DNA of 64,000 nt from Aquimarina algiphila (GTDB lineage: Bacteria; Bacteroidota; Bacteroidia; Flavobacteriales; Flavobacteriaceae), in NCBI RefSeq assembly GCF_007489275.1, contig NZ_VLNR01000003.1, forward strand, positions 154,689 through 218,688, read 5' to 3'. This document shows positions 1 to 10,412 of the stretch, piece by piece. The first letter of the stretch is position 1. Each line of letters opens with the position of its first letter. The position numbers and the translations under genes were made by a program. The notes under the pieces were generated by a model. That model ran no database searches. It saw only the letters and a list, made by a program, of their open reading frames with translations, and was not told the DNA's origin.

Positions 1-99
1 TTGTTCTCATTTTACAATTTATTTGAATTAGCCAGTTCCAAAAATCATAATAATATCTTTATAAAACAACTTTTTGTTATTAAAATTTAAATTGCAGCT

Positions 100-117
100 A
101 TTTGGATATATCCAAAT
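100..117. repeat. 18-bp perfect palindrome
   Basis: ATTTGGATATATCCAAAT reads identically on both strands. It lies in a gene-free AT-rich flank (bases 1-264) in which I see nothing else. It could be an operator for a gene outside the window, or chance in AT-rich DNA. Confidence 0.4.
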
Positions 118-264
118 TGTTAGATGTTGTTGTAGGTAAGTTATACGGTGGTTGTGAAGTTTTTTGTGTTTTTTAATTTGTTTAAGTGTCAGATAATGAA
201 CAACTTCTTAAGAGGTTGTTAAATATTGAGTTGTATTTGTTTTGTTGGTCTTGTGTCAAGTTGT

Positions 265-302
265 AAAAAGAGGAGATTTTTAATTGAAAACCTCCTCTTT
301 TT
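265..302 (-). terminator. Intrinsic terminator of the susCD-lipoprotein operon
   Basis: An 11-bp perfect stem (AAAAAGAGGAG at 265-275, CTCCTCTTTTT at 292-302) lies about 40 bases past the stop codon of the minus-strand lipoprotein gene. Read on the minus strand it ends in a T-run. The structure is symmetric, so it could also stop transcription from the other side. Confidence 0.75.
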
Positions 303-340
303 ATAAGAAAAACTGTATTCTGATAGCTTTTTTATGAAGA

Positions 341-1390
341 TTAATCGTCTTCAGCCTTAAAAAGTACAGGCCATGTTTTGCTATCTGGGCGAGTCAATAC
401 GACCGTTCCTCTATCTCCTGCAGAGTTGCTGAAGTCTATGGTAATATCTGTTCCCATTATCTGTGTTATTTTATAGGTATAGGTGAATTCTTCTTCATCA
501 TTAGTGTCTTCTTCTACTATGATTTCACCATCAGCCACTAGTTTAGTGCAATCCCAAATAATTGTTCCTTTTGAGAAATTAATTGTGTTAAATGTTCCTG
601 TATAGCAATTATCAAATTGCCCAAAACTTAAATCGGTGGTGCTATATTCGCCTCTATCTTCATCTTCTGTCCAGGTTACTTCTCCACTCGGAAGCGACAT
701 GCTGTTGCATTGACTTCTTCCGCCTGGTGCAGGAATCAAAGAGGTTACATTATAAGTATATGTACCTGCAAGAGTCTCTGTGATAGTACATCCAATTGTT
801 GTTCTGTAAGTATATGGTGAAGAGAAATATGAACCTCCTGATACATTCCCATTGGCATCATCAACAGAAAATGTCCTTCCATCTTTAAGTTTAAGTACAA
901 ATCTAATTGCAAAATCATCTTTTCCTTGAAGTTTACTTTCATCTACTCCTGTAAATGTTAAAAATTCATCTGCAGTAAAGGTAATTACAGAAATAGGCAC
1001 CCCTCTTTCTCCAGGTTGGAAATCAGAAGCTGTTAATGTTCTTATAAGTCCTTCTTCGGTTGATAAGTCATCGTCGTCATCGTTTATTACTCCATCCATG
1101 TTAGTGTCGATTCGCGTATTTTCAACAAATCTAGCATAGATTTCAATTTGGTCTAGCAACTCTCCATTTTGATTGTCTTGTTCTTCTAAAGTGAGTGTGT
1201 AATTGGCTCCTTCGTCAAATTCTAGCAATAGGTCATTATAAATAAGGTTGTTGTTAATGTCAATTGTTCTTAATACTCCACCGCTTGTAACGCTTTCAAG
1301 TATTACGTCCACCGTTTTGTCATCACTGCCACACCCAAGGATTAAGCCTGTAAGGAACAGTATATTTAGATATTTGATTATTCTTTTCAT
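341..1390 (-). CDS. Surface lipoprotein, third gene of a susCD set
   Basis: A 349-residue predicted lipoprotein of unknown family. A basic start, a hydrophobic stretch and a lipobox ending LILGC put the lipidated Cys at residue 20, followed by GSDD, which fits export to the outer membrane. Residues 95-108 (DTNMDGVINDDDDD) form an Asp-rich DxNxDG loop like known calcium-binding loops. The second half looks beta-rich and carries four spaced Cys that could form disulfides. It follows susD by 48 bases, so cotranscription is likely. By position it may be a surface glycan- or ligand-binding protein (a SusE/F-like role); this is inferred from context, not homology. Family function unrecognised. Confidence 0.75.
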   Translation of the reverse strand: MKRIIKYLNILFLTGLILGCGSDDKTVDVILESVTSGGVLRTIDINNNLIYNDLLLEFDEGANYTLTLEEQDNQNGELLDQIEIYARFVENTRIDTNMDGVINDDDDDLSTEEGLIRTLTASDFQPGERGVPISVITFTADEFLTFTGVDESKLQGKDDFAIRFVLKLKDGRTFSVDDANGNVSGGSYFSSPYTYRTTIGCTITETLAGTYTYNVTSLIPAPGGRSQCNSMSLPSGEVTWTEDEDRGEYSTTDLSFGQFDNCYTGTFNTINFSKGTIIWDCTKLVADGEIIVEEDTNDEEEFTYTYKITQIMGTDITIDFSNSAGDRGTVVLTRPDSKTWPVLFKAEDD

Positions 1391-1438
1391 TTTTCTATAT
1401 GTTTTGTTTTAATCTTTTAAGTTTTAATTAGATTAAAA

Positions 1439-3181
1439 TTAGTTAGCGATTGGAAATAATGGCGAATCGGCATTGTTGTCCCAAAAAACCTTTTGATCCA
1501 AATTTTGTTTAGGGTCTACAGATGAATTGTTGGTTGTTAAATCTGCTGGATAAGGAAATGATCTGATAAAATTACCTGTAGCAGGAAATGGTTCTACGTT
1601 TGGTTGTAGGGTTGTTGGGTATCCTGTTCTTCTGTAGAAGTTGTATGCATCTATTCCATTTCCAAACAAAGCAATCCAATATTGTTCTGCTATAACATTC
1701 CATCTATCAACTGGTGTTGCTGCTGCATCAAAATCTGCAAGGCGATTATTAATGAAGGTATTGATTTCGGTTGCATTGGGTTCGAATACTAGATTGGCAG
1801 AGCTGTCTAAAGATCCGAATGTGGTTACCTTGCTTATTGATTTTGTTATAGCGTTTGATAAAGCTGTTCTTGCAGAAGAAGTGTTCATTTGTTCCATGGC
1901 AACTTCTGCTATCATAAAATCAACCCAAGATGATAGTAGTATAGGTGTAATTCCTGCTCCTTGGCCCCCATCACCTTGTTGAGTTCCTTTAAAGCTACTA
2001 TCGTCGAAGCGACCAGCTGCAGGATAGACACCAAAATTTGTTCTTAAAAAACCGTCTGGTGGTACTCCGTCATCATCACCATGATCACGTCCCCAATACC
2101 CATTATTTAAATAACAAAACGTAAATCCACCATCAATGTAATGCTGGGGAGCACTTTCTAATGAACAGCTTAGTGTTTCTTCGTTTGGGGCTGTTTCTGC
2201 TCCTGGAACAACATTTGTTTGTCTATAATAATAATACCTTATTCTTGGGTCATTTTCATTAGGGTCGCTCGGAATGGACATTAGGTTCATTAACCAGTTT
2301 GACATATATTCATCAGCACCATCTCCTTCGTAGTTGTTGGCGTATCTAGGGTGACGATTGTCAGGTTGAATTTCGTTTGTCCCCCAAGAGAATTGAAAGT
2401 CTTCATCAGCACTTTGGATATAATCACCATCACTAATAATGTTATTGAAGTTTGTAATAGCTTGAGCATCAACTAATCTTTTCTGAAGGTAAATCTTCAT
2501 TTTTATTGTATTGGCTGCTGTAATCCATTTTCCCCAATCACCATTATAATAGAAGTCGTTATCGGGTTCATCGGTAACGTCTTTATTGAAATTTGAAATA
2601 GCATTGTCTAATAAGTTTAGTGCAGCATCATATATTAAAGCCCCATCATCTACTTTAGGATTTAGATTTGTACTTCCCTGAAGAGCTTCACTATAAGGGA
2701 CATCGCCAAAAAAGTCTACTAAGGTTACGATAATATATGCTTCAATAACTTGGGATATCGCCAAATGGTGATATAAGTTGTTTTGAGTAGCGATCGGTTC
2801 AAGTGCTCTTGCGTCTGCTAGAATTCCATTAAATCTTTGACTATGGCCATTTTGATCAGGAAATGATACTCCGGTGGATTGATATGATCCACTCCATAAG
2901 TCATTAAAATCTGAAGGGGAGTATACGTTTTGGTAGTCCCTTCCATTCATGTTGTCTATTCTTGTGACCTGACTACCAATGGCGCCAAAGCGTTCAACGA
3001 CCTTTCCAAAATCTACTTGAATTGAATTTAGAAATAGATCAGGGTTGGATTGAGAAGGGTCTAATAGATTAGGGTTCTCAGTAAGGTCTAGCTCTGTGCT
3101 TTCACAGGCGGTAAATAACATTCCTATAATCAGAATGATAATTACTGATACTTTATATGATATTGATTTTAGTATATTCAT
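1439..3181 (-). CDS. SusD/RagB-type nutrient-binding lipoprotein (SusD-like_2 type)
   Basis: A 580-residue outer-membrane lipoprotein that would cap the adjacent SusC barrel and capture substrate. The signal peptide has a lipobox LFTAC with Cys at residue 26. The segment near residue 150 (VDFFGDVPYSEALQG) is characteristic of SusD-like proteins, and WNVIAEQYWIALFGNGIDAYNFYRRTG near residue 500 carries the C-terminal W/YNxYRRTGYP pattern of the PF12771-type branch. That branch is often annotated as nutrient-binding rather than strictly glycan-binding. It is 14 bases downstream of susC, so the two are clearly cotranscribed. No glycoside hydrolase or peptidase lies nearby, so the substrate cannot be read from context. 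Confidence 0.9.
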   Translation of the reverse strand: MNILKSISYKVSVIIILIIGMLFTACESTELDLTENPNLLDPSQSNPDLFLNSIQVDFGKVVERFGAIGSQVTRIDNMNGRDYQNVYSPSDFNDLWSGSYQSTGVSFPDQNGHSQRFNGILADARALEPIATQNNLYHHLAISQVIEAYIIVTLVDFFGDVPYSEALQGSTNLNPKVDDGALIYDAALNLLDNAISNFNKDVTDEPDNDFYYNGDWGKWITAANTIKMKIYLQKRLVDAQAITNFNNIISDGDYIQSADEDFQFSWGTNEIQPDNRHPRYANNYEGDGADEYMSNWLMNLMSIPSDPNENDPRIRYYYYRQTNVVPGAETAPNEETLSCSLESAPQHYIDGGFTFCYLNNGYWGRDHGDDDGVPPDGFLRTNFGVYPAAGRFDDSSFKGTQQGDGGQGAGITPILLSSWVDFMIAEVAMEQMNTSSARTALSNAITKSISKVTTFGSLDSSANLVFEPNATEINTFINNRLADFDAAATPVDRWNVIAEQYWIALFGNGIDAYNFYRRTGYPTTLQPNVEPFPATGNFIRSFPYPADLTTNNSSVDPKQNLDQKVFWDNNADSPLFPIAN

Positions 3182-3195
3182 GATTGTTTTTTTTA

Positions 3196-6100
3196 TTAGA
3201 AAGAAGCTTTAATACTCATACCATACCTTCTTGAACTCGGTCCGTTTAAGAAATCAAATCCACGACCATTACCAACACCAAGTCCGGCAACGTTAGGGTC
3301 AAAATTGGTTCCATCAGGTATGTTAAAAGCATCGAACCATAAATTATATCCGGTAAGATTTATACTTACTGCTCCAAAAGGAGTTTTATCTAAAAATTTA
3401 GTTGGGATGGTGTATCCTAATGATAGTTCTTGTAGTCTAAGTACGGTTCCGTCAAACACACCCAATTCATCCGGGCCAAACAATACATTCGAAAAGTAAA
3501 AAGTGGAATTGTTTATTTGGATATTGTTTTGGGAGCCATCATCTCTAACTCCTGGCAAAATAAATGTGTTTTCACGATCTACTGTGTCGGTTGTTAGTCC
3601 TCTGCCTAATAAAGTAGATACGGTTCTAGAGTAAATGTCTCCTCCTTTTACAAAGGTAAATAAGAAACTTAAGTTGAAGTTTTTGAAGGAAAATGAATTA
3701 TTTACATTTAACAAATAGTCTGGGTTAGGATCTCCTATTACAAATGTTCCTTCTTCCTCTCTATAGTTACCAGCATCATTTACTAAAAATTCTCCATTAT
3801 CGTTTCTTTGAATTCGACTTCCTACAATTACTCCAAGTGGTTCTCCTTCAATAGCGGCATTACCTAAGTTAGAAAATCCAGAATATACTATGATATCTGT
3901 ATCTGCACCAAGATCTTCAACTGTTGTTTCACTGGCTGTAAAATTGATATTGGTGTTCCAGGTGAATCCATTGTTGACCTGTTTAACAATGTCTACACCT
4001 AAATCTACTTCAAATCCATCGCTTTTTATTTCCCCAATATTTTCACTTCTTATGGTGGCTCCAGTAGAAGGATCTAAAGGCCTGTCTATAATAAGGTCTT
4101 TGGTTGTTCTGTTGTAATACGAAGCGTTTAGGTTAATGCGATTCTTGAAAAACCTAGATTCTATACCAAATTCTATTTCATTTAATCTTTCAGGTTTTAA
4201 ATTTGGATTCCCTTCTCTTGGAGGAATCGAGTTGGTTACAACATCATTCCCGCTATCAGAATTCTGAAAGTTTTGAGTATCTAAATCTAAAGTAACAGCT
4301 ACTGGGAAGCCAGTGGGAAAGTTTGCAGATGTACCGTATCCGGCTCTGACCTTTAAATAATTTATTCCATTATCAGTCCTTAGTCCTTTAAATGCGGTAG
4401 TTGGTAAGAAAGAAACACTTGCGCTAGGGTAAAAAATAGACCTATTTTCTGTGGTTAAATTAGAAACCCAATCATTTCTTCCGGCTAAAGCAAGATAGAG
4501 CATTTTTTTATAGTCAAAATCAGCTTGACCATATAAACCGACTATGTTTCGTTCTTGTTTAAATTCAATCTCATCTTGGTTGAGAAAGTTAACGTGTCTA
4601 AATACGTCAAACTCTACTTGACTGCTGCTCGCAACACCGTTACGTTCGAAGACTTCTCTTCTGCTGGTTCCTCCTACATTAAATGTCATGCCAATGTTGT
4701 CGTTTAATGCAAAATTTCCATTAATGATAATATTGTGATCGAAGATGGTATTAATGTTGGTCCAGGTTTGGTAAATTCCACTTCGTAAGGCGGCGTCATC
4801 ACTAACCCCTCCTTTGTTTTGTTGGTTGATGTTTGATTCAGTGTAGTTGTCAATTCCGAATCGATAGATTAGATTTAGATTGTCGGTAAAGTCATATTGT
4901 AACGTTCCGTTACCAAATACTCTATTTGTTGTTTGTCTGTTTAGGGCATTGTTAACCGTCCAGATAGGGTGTTGTATGCTATTGTTTTGTCGATAATATA
5001 CGCTTGATCCATCTTGAGGATTCTCAGATGGTAGTCCAATTAAGTCTACACTTCTTGGAGTGAAGAATAATTCTCCAAAAACTGAAGAGCCTGTTCCGAA
5101 TGATCCATTACCTCTACTTGCAGAGACAGGTGGTGATCTGAAATCTGTTTTAGAGTAATTTAATGTATTAGAGATTGTAAATTTATTAGACAGGACGGCT
5201 TTTCCTCCAAATCCAAGTGTATTTCTTCTTAGTGTGTTTCCTGGGGTGAAACCTTCATCTTCTAAATAACTGTAATTAGCATTGTAGCTTAGTTTGTTAT
5301 CTGTTGATGTGCCTCTAAAATTAATTGCTGTATTAGCGACAGTTCCGGTTTTGAAGAAATTTTCAACGCTATCATATGGTCTCCATTCATAACGAGCTCC
5401 TGCAAATTCTGGAAATGCTGCGGGGATACCTGTAGCTGAAGCAGCTGTACTATATGGATGCGCTAAGGTGCCATCTTCATTAAAACCTCTATTGGGGTCG
5501 CTGTCAATACCATTTCCCCATCCGGCAACTCCTTCTCTTTCAAAACTTGGTCCCCAGTTACTAAAGAACCATCCGAATGCTTGGTCGAAACCGTTTCCAT
5601 ATTGATTTTGATAATCGGGGAGAGATGCGATTTCATTAAAAAATAATGATGAAGTTATCGTTACTTCATTCTTTTTAAGTGCATTTCCGGCAGATCCATT
5701 TTTTGTGGTGATTAGGATAACTCCATTTCGTCCTGCTGTACCATATAGTGTTGCGGCCGCAAGACCTTTTAGTACATTAACGCTTTCAATACTGTTAGGG
5801 TCAAGGTCTAAAAATCTACTTGAACCGGAGTTTCCGTCTACAAAATCGTTCTGACTGTTTCCGTCATTTGACCCTTGTGAATTGGTGTCGCTACTAAAAG
5901 GAACTCCGTCAACAATAAATAATGGTTGGTTGCTTCCGCTAAAAGAACTTAATCCTCTAATAACAATATTGGTTCCTGATCCAGAAAGACCATTTTGTTG
6001 AGTGATGTTAACTCCAGAGGCTTTTCCGAATAAGACACGACCAATATCTCCTTCGGCTCTTTGTTCTAATTGTTCGTTTTTAACCTCTGCAACAGCATAT

Positions 6101-6459
6101 CCAAGAGCTTGTTTCTCTCGTTTTATACCTTGAGCTGTGACAATAACTTCTTCTAATTGAGAGGCAGAAGATTCTAATTGAATATCAACTGTGTCGCTGG
6201 TTCCTACGGTTACTTCTTTGTTTGTAAAGCCGAGATAACTAAAGACCAGTATGTCTCCCTGGGATGCTTGAAGGTTGTAGTTTCCATCAAAATCTGATTG
6301 GGTACCAGTGTTCGTGTTTTTGACAATAATGTTTACTCCTGGTAAAGGTGAGCCAATGTCGTCTGTGATTTTACCTGTTATGGTTTTTTCTTGTGCAAAA
6401 GAAAATTGCACGACTAATGCTGTAAAAAGCATTAGAATTTGCTTCCTTGATGATTTCAT
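3196..6459 (-). CDS. SusC/RagA-family TonB-linked outer-membrane transporter
   Basis: A 1087-residue TonB-dependent barrel that would import the ligand captured by SusD. I chose the ATG at 6459 because it begins a clean signal peptide (MKSSRKQ... ending SFAQ); an in-frame ATG at 6492 would add 11 residues before it. After the signal come a carboxypeptidase-regulatory-like beta domain (KTITGKITDDIGSPLPGVN), the junction EEVIVTAQGIKREKQALGYA, and a plug with GLSSFSGSNQPLFIVDGVP and ATLYGTAGRNGVILITTKNG, the usual SusC plug signatures. The barrel ends in Phe. The pair could serve oligosaccharides, peptides or other polymers; nothing here decides between them. Confidence 0.93.
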   Translation of the reverse strand: MKSSRKQILMLFTALVVQFSFAQEKTITGKITDDIGSPLPGVNIIVKNTNTGTQSDFDGNYNLQASQGDILVFSYLGFTNKEVTVGTSDTVDIQLESSASQLEEVIVTAQGIKREKQALGYAVAEVKNEQLEQRAEGDIGRVLFGKASGVNITQQNGLSGSGTNIVIRGLSSFSGSNQPLFIVDGVPFSSDTNSQGSNDGNSQNDFVDGNSGSSRFLDLDPNSIESVNVLKGLAAATLYGTAGRNGVILITTKNGSAGNALKKNEVTITSSLFFNEIASLPDYQNQYGNGFDQAFGWFFSNWGPSFEREGVAGWGNGIDSDPNRGFNEDGTLAHPYSTAASATGIPAAFPEFAGARYEWRPYDSVENFFKTGTVANTAINFRGTSTDNKLSYNANYSYLEDEGFTPGNTLRRNTLGFGGKAVLSNKFTISNTLNYSKTDFRSPPVSASRGNGSFGTGSSVFGELFFTPRSVDLIGLPSENPQDGSSVYYRQNNSIQHPIWTVNNALNRQTTNRVFGNGTLQYDFTDNLNLIYRFGIDNYTESNINQQNKGGVSDDAALRSGIYQTWTNINTIFDHNIIINGNFALNDNIGMTFNVGGTSRREVFERNGVASSSQVEFDVFRHVNFLNQDEIEFKQERNIVGLYGQADFDYKKMLYLALAGRNDWVSNLTTENRSIFYPSASVSFLPTTAFKGLRTDNGINYLKVRAGYGTSANFPTGFPVAVTLDLDTQNFQNSDSGNDVVTNSIPPREGNPNLKPERLNEIEFGIESRFFKNRINLNASYYNRTTKDLIIDRPLDPSTGATIRSENIGEIKSDGFEVDLGVDIVKQVNNGFTWNTNINFTASETTVEDLGADTDIIVYSGFSNLGNAAIEGEPLGVIVGSRIQRNDNGEFLVNDAGNYREEEGTFVIGDPNPDYLLNVNNSFSFKNFNLSFLFTFVKGGDIYSRTVSTLLGRGLTTDTVDRENTFILPGVRDDGSQNNIQINNSTFYFSNVLFGPDELGVFDGTVLRLQELSLGYTIPTKFLDKTPFGAVSINLTGYNLWFDAFNIPDGTNFDPNVAGLGVGNGRGFDFLNGPSSRRYGMSIKASF

Positions 6460-6885
6460 TGTGTGTGATTTATTTAAATTGGTCAATTTCAAAATTCACA
6501 ATAAAATAGCATTAAATAGGTGTATTTTTGATTATTTTAACTTTTATTAAGATTTTTAAATGTTAAATTATAATAATTTAATAATCATTTTCTTTTTTTT
6601 CTTTAAAATGATTGTTTCTTTTTTCTACTTTGATTTTAATGCTTAAAAAAGGGGCTTGTGTGTTGTGGTTAGGTCTTGTTTGATGTGTTATTGTGTTGTG
6701 TTTTATGTAGTATAAGGTTGACTTAAGTGGCTATAATGATGTGTCTGTAGTTTAATGTTGTGTTTAAGATTTTGTTTGATTAGATAGTGTTAGTTTTGAA
6801 GCTTGGAAATAATCATAATCTCATTGTTTTTGTTCGATAAGTTTTGGGTGATATATTTAAATGAATAAAAATTAATCAATTAGGA
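6460..6885. other. Divergent intergenic region, no gene seen
   Basis: AT-rich spacer between susC and the ribosomal block. I found no convincing ORF, RNA gene or hairpin and no TAnnTTTG box facing susC, so the susC promoter remains unidentified. The rpsL promoter lies just beyond its right edge. Confidence 0.5.
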
Positions 6886-6916
6886 TTTGATTTGCTGAAA
6901 AATATTTCTACCTTTG
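6886..6916 (+). promoter_or_regulatory. Consensus Bacteroidota promoter of the str/S10 block
   Basis: TTTG at 6886-6889 and TACCTTTG at 6909-6916 are separated by exactly 19 bases, matching the housekeeping promoter TTTG-N19-TAnnTTTG. Transcription should start about 5-7 bases later, giving a leader of roughly 50 bases before rpsL. The small inverted repeat CCCTTTTAAAGGG (6920-6932) lies at the very start of that leader. Confidence 0.8.
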
Positions 6917-6973
6917 CAGCCCTTTTAAAGGGAATGTTATAAAAATTATTTAATATATAGTGTAAAGCAAATT

Positions 6974-7348
6974 ATGCCAACAATTTCACAATTAGTAAGA
7001 AAAGGTAGAGCCAAAATAACTAAGAAGAGTAAATCGGCTGCTTTGGATTCGTGCCCGCAACGCCGCGGTGTTTGTACGCGTGTTTATACTACTACACCAA
7101 AAAAACCAAATTCAGCTATGCGTAAAGTAGCTCGTGTTAGGTTAACAAATGGTAAGGAAGTAAACGCATACATCGGTGGTGAAGGTCACAATCTCCAGGA
7201 GCACTCGATAGTATTAGTTAGAGGTGGAAGGGTAAAAGATTTACCAGGAGTTAGATATCATATTGTTCGTGGAGCTTTAGACACCGCAGGTGTTGAAGGT
7301 AGAACACAACGTAGATCTAAGTATGGTGCAAAACGCCCTAAGAAGTAA
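6974..7348 (+). CDS. rpsL: 30S ribosomal protein S12
   Basis: 124-residue decoding-centre protein of the small subunit. [15 protein letters not shown] and the later [10 protein letters not shown] are the conserved loops around the streptomycin-response positions; the Lys residues there are the usual wild-type ones. It is the first gene of the str-type set and is followed 23 bases later by rpsG. It sits behind the strongest promoter seen in the window. Confidence 0.98.
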   Translation: MPTISQLVRKGRAKITKKSKSAALDSCPQRRGVCTRVYTTTPKKPNSAMRKVARVRLTNGKEVNAYIGGEGHNLQEHSIVLVRGGRVKDLPGVRYHIVRGALDTAGVEGRTQRRSKYGAKRPKK

Positions 7349-7371
7349 TTAAAAAACTTTAAGAAGAAGAC

Positions 7372-7848
7372 ATGAGAAAAAGAAAGGCTAAAAAAAGACC
7401 AATTTTGCCAGATCCACGTTTTAACGATCAATTAGTGACTCGTTTTGTAAACATGATGATGTGGGATGGTAAAAAGTCAACTGCTTTTAAAATTTTCTAT
7501 GATGCTATTGACATTGTAGAAGAGAAAAAACAAAATGACGAAAAAACGTCATTAGAGATTTGGAAAGATGCATTATCTAATGTAATGCCACATGTGGAGG
7601 TTAGAAGTCGACGTGTAGGTGGAGCTACTTTCCAGATTCCAAATCCAATCAGACCAGACCGTAAAATATCTACCGCTATGAAGTGGTTGATTCAGTTTTC
7701 TCGTAAAAGAAACGAGAAATCTATGGCTCAGAAACTAGCAGCAGAGATTATTGCAGCAGAAAAAGAAGAAGGAGCAGCGGTTAAGAAAAGAGTAGATACT
7801 CATAAGATGGCTGAAGCAAACAAAGCATTCTCACACTTTAGATTTTAA
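7372..7848 (+). CDS. rpsG: 30S ribosomal protein S7
   Basis: 158-residue primary 16S rRNA-binding protein that nucleates the 30S head. The start [19 protein letters not shown] and the segment [19 protein letters not shown] are typical. Its normal length, and its position between rpsL and fusA in the classic str order, support the call. Confidence 0.98.
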   Translation: MRKRKAKKRPILPDPRFNDQLVTRFVNMMMWDGKKSTAFKIFYDAIDIVEEKKQNDEKTSLEIWKDALSNVMPHVEVRSRRVGGATFQIPNPIRPDRKISTAMKWLIQFSRKRNEKSMAQKLAAEIIAAEKEEGAAVKKRVDTHKMAEANKAFSHFRF

Positions 7849-7858
7849 TCATTAAGAA

Positions 7859-9985
7859 ATGGCTAGAGATTTAAAATATACAAGAAATATAGGTATTGCT
7901 GCGCATATTGACGCAGGAAAAACTACAACTACAGAGCGTATTCTTTATTATACGGGTGTAAGTCATAAGATAGGTGAAGTGCACGATGGTGCTGCTACGA
8001 TGGACTGGATGGAGCAAGAGCAGGAAAGAGGTATTACAATTACTTCGGCTGCTACTACATGTGAGTGGAAGTTTCCAACAGAAAATGGTCAGCCGATAGA
8101 TGATACCAAAGGTTATCACTTTAATATTATTGATACTCCGGGTCACGTTGATTTTACGGTTGAAGTTAACCGTTCTCTTCGTGTTCTTGATGGATTGGTA
8201 TTCTTATTTAGTGCGGTTGATGGCGTTGAGCCACAATCTGAAACTAACTGGAGACTTGCTGATAATTATAAAGTACCTCGTATAGGTTTTGTAAATAAAA
8301 TGGACCGTCAAGGATCTAACTTTATGGCAGTTTGTCAACAGGTTAAGGATATGTTAGGGTCTAATGCAGTGCCGATTGTAATGAATATTGGTGATGAGGC
8401 TGATTTTAAGGGAATTGTAGATTTGGTTAAAAACCGTGCTATTGTTTGGCATGATGAAACGCAAGGGTCTACATTTGATGTTATTGATATCCCTGAAGAA
8501 TTAAAAGCTGAGGCTGCTGAATTAAGAGGTAAGCTTATTGAAGAAGTTGCTGCTTATGATGAAAACCTTTTAGAAAAATTTATGGAAGATGAGGATTCTA
8601 TTACAGAAGATGAAGTGCATGCTGCTCTTCGTGCTGCTGTAATGGATATGAGTATCATTCCAATGATTTGTGGATCTGCATTTAAGAATAAAGGAGTACA
8701 ATTCCTTTTAGATGCGGTATGTCGTTATTTGCCTTCTCCAACGGATAAAGATGGTATAGTAGGGGTGAATCCAAATACAGATCAAGAAGAATTGCGTAAA
8801 CCAGATGTAAAAGAGCCTTTTTCGGCACTTGCATTTAAAATTGCTACTGATCCTTTTGTTGGTCGTTTGGCATTCTTTAGAGCGTATTCTGGTCGTTTAG
8901 ATGCTGGTTCTTACATTTTGAATAATCGCTCAGGTAAAAAAGAGCGTATCTCTCGTATTTATCAGATGCATTCTAACAAACAAAATGCAATAGATTATAT
9001 AGAGGCAGGAGACATTGGAGCTGCAGTAGGGTTTAAGGATATCAAGACTGGTGATACTATGTCTGATGAAAAAAATCCTATTGTTTTAGAATCTATGGAT
9101 TTTCCTGATCCTGTAATCGGTATCGCGGTTGAGCCTAAGACTAAGGTAGATGTTGATAAATTAGGATTGTCATTGGCTAAGTTAGCTGAAGAAGATCCGA
9201 CATTTACAGTAAGAACTGATGAAGCTTCTGGTCAGACTATTATTTCTGGAATGGGTGAGCTTCACTTGGATATTATTGTTGATCGTTTAAGACGTGAATT
9301 CAAAGTGGAGGTGAACCAGGGTCAGCCACAAGTAGAGTATAAAGAGGCTATTACAGCAGCAGCTGATCATAGAGAAGTTTATAAGAAACAATCTGGTGGT
9401 CGTGGTAAGTTTGCAGATATTGTATTTACTATTGAGCCAGCTGATGAAGGTCAGGTGGGACTTCAGTTTGAGTCTACAATTAAGGGAGGTAATGTTCCTA
9501 AGGAATTTATACCGTCGATTGAGAAAGGATTCAAAATGGCAATGGTGAATGGGCCGTTGGCAGGATATGAGGTGGATGCTATGAAAGTAACATTGAAGGA
9601 TGGTTCTTATCACGATGTGGATTCGGATCAGCTATCTTTCGAATTAGCTGCTAAATTAGGTTTTAAAAATTCAGCAAAAGCTGCTAAAGCCGTAATTATG
9701 GAGCCAATTATGAAGTTAGAGGTTATTACTCCAGAAGAAAATATGGGTGATATCGTAGGTGATCTTAACCGCCGTAGAGGGCAAGTGAGTGATATGGGAG
9801 ATCGTGCAGGTGCAAAAACTGTAAAAGCTACTGTTCCACTTTCAGAGATGTTTGGGTATGTAACAACATTAAGAACATTGTCGTCTGGTAGAGCAACGTC
9901 TACAATGGAATTTTCTCACTATGCTGAAACTCCTTCTAATATTTCAGAAGAAGTAATCGCAGCTGCAAAAGGAGTTAACGCTTAA
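7859..9985 (+). CDS. fusA: Elongation factor G
   Basis: 708-residue translational GTPase that drives ribosomal translocation. The G-domain motifs are intact: AHIDAGKT at residues 15-22, DTPGH at 92-96 and NKMD at 146-149, with the switch region [11 protein letters not shown] between them. The later domains are present at full length ([11 protein letters not shown], then [11 protein letters not shown]). It lies 10 bases after rpsG and 11 before rpsJ. In many bacteria tuf follows here; in this window it does not. Confidence 0.98.
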   Translation: MARDLKYTRNIGIAAHIDAGKTTTTERILYYTGVSHKIGEVHDGAATMDWMEQEQERGITITSAATTCEWKFPTENGQPIDDTKGYHFNIIDTPGHVDFTVEVNRSLRVLDGLVFLFSAVDGVEPQSETNWRLADNYKVPRIGFVNKMDRQGSNFMAVCQQVKDMLGSNAVPIVMNIGDEADFKGIVDLVKNRAIVWHDETQGSTFDVIDIPEELKAEAAELRGKLIEEVAAYDENLLEKFMEDEDSITEDEVHAALRAAVMDMSIIPMICGSAFKNKGVQFLLDAVCRYLPSPTDKDGIVGVNPNTDQEELRKPDVKEPFSALAFKIATDPFVGRLAFFRAYSGRLDAGSYILNNRSGKKERISRIYQMHSNKQNAIDYIEAGDIGAAVGFKDIKTGDTMSDEKNPIVLESMDFPDPVIGIAVEPKTKVDVDKLGLSLAKLAEEDPTFTVRTDEASGQTIISGMGELHLDIIVDRLRREFKVEVNQGQPQVEYKEAITAAADHREVYKKQSGGRGKFADIVFTIEPADEGQVGLQFESTIKGGNVPKEFIPSIEKGFKMAMVNGPLAGYEVDAMKVTLKDGSYHDVDSDQLSFELAAKLGFKNSAKAAKAVIMEPIMKLEVITPEENMGDIVGDLNRRRGQVSDMGDRAGAKTVKATVPLSEMFGYVTTLRTLSSGRATSTMEFSHYAETPSNISEEVIAAAKGVNA

Positions 9986-9996
9986 TTATTACAGAA

Positions 9997-10302
9997 ATGA
10001 GTCAAAAAATTAGAATAAAACTAAAATCTTACGATCATAATTTGGTGGATAAGTCTGCTGAGAAAATCGTAAAGACGGTAAAGAGTACTGGTGCTGTAGT
10101 AACTGGGCCAATTCCATTGCCAACACATAAGAAGATTTTTACAGTATTACGTTCTCCGCACGTTAATAAGAAATCTAGAGAGCAATTTCAATTAAGTTCT
10201 TATAAAAGACTTTTGGATATTTATAGCTCGTCTTCAAAAACAATTGATGCGTTGATGAAGCTAGAATTACCAAGTGGAGTAGAGGTTGAGATCAAAGTTT
10301 GA
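9997..10302 (+). CDS. rpsJ: 30S ribosomal protein S10
   Basis: 101-residue 30S protein, also known as NusE in antitermination complexes. [20 protein letters not shown] and the loop [28 protein letters not shown] are diagnostic. It is grouped with the str genes. The 147-base structured gap after it separates it from rplC, so rpsJ ends the first transcription segment instead of opening the S10 operon as in E. coli. Confidence 0.98.
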   Translation: MSQKIRIKLKSYDHNLVDKSAEKIVKTVKSTGAVVTGPIPLPTHKKIFTVLRSPHVNKKSREQFQLSSYKRLLDIYSSSSKTIDALMKLELPSGVEVEIKV

Positions 10303-10314
10303 TACAGCTTTTAA

Positions 10315-10412
10315 GTAAGAAGGTCTTACGATAAATGTCCCAAGCTGCGCGCAAGGGAAAAACGGCAAAAAAATACATTCAGGGTTGAAGTATTTTGACC
10401 CTGTTTTTTTGC
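10315..10412 (+). promoter_or_regulatory. Structured leader and attenuator before rplC
   Basis: Three inverted repeats fill the rpsJ-rplC gap. GTAAGA/TCTTAC (10315-10320, 10324-10329) closes an AGG triloop. TCCC/GGGA (10338-10341, 10355-10358) encloses a GC-rich loop. CAGGGT/ACCCTG (10380-10385, 10398-10403) is followed by seven T (10404-10410), the form of an intrinsic terminator. An A-run GGCAAAAAAA at 10364-10373 could pair with those T, giving an alternative extended hairpin. By position this could be the local equivalent of the L4-controlled S10 leader; that is inference. Confidence 0.6.

Noticed and set aside
1075..1090. Run of Asp codons in the first lipoprotein as a possible frameshift or sequencing artefact
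   Set aside because: The frame stays open on both sides and the pattern DTNMDGVINDDDDD makes sense as a metal-binding loop.
10391..10397. TATTTTG in the rpsJ-rplC gap as a promoter -7 box
   Set aside because: It is one base short of TAnnTTTG, has no TTTG 19 bases upstream, and lies within the attenuator hairpin loop.
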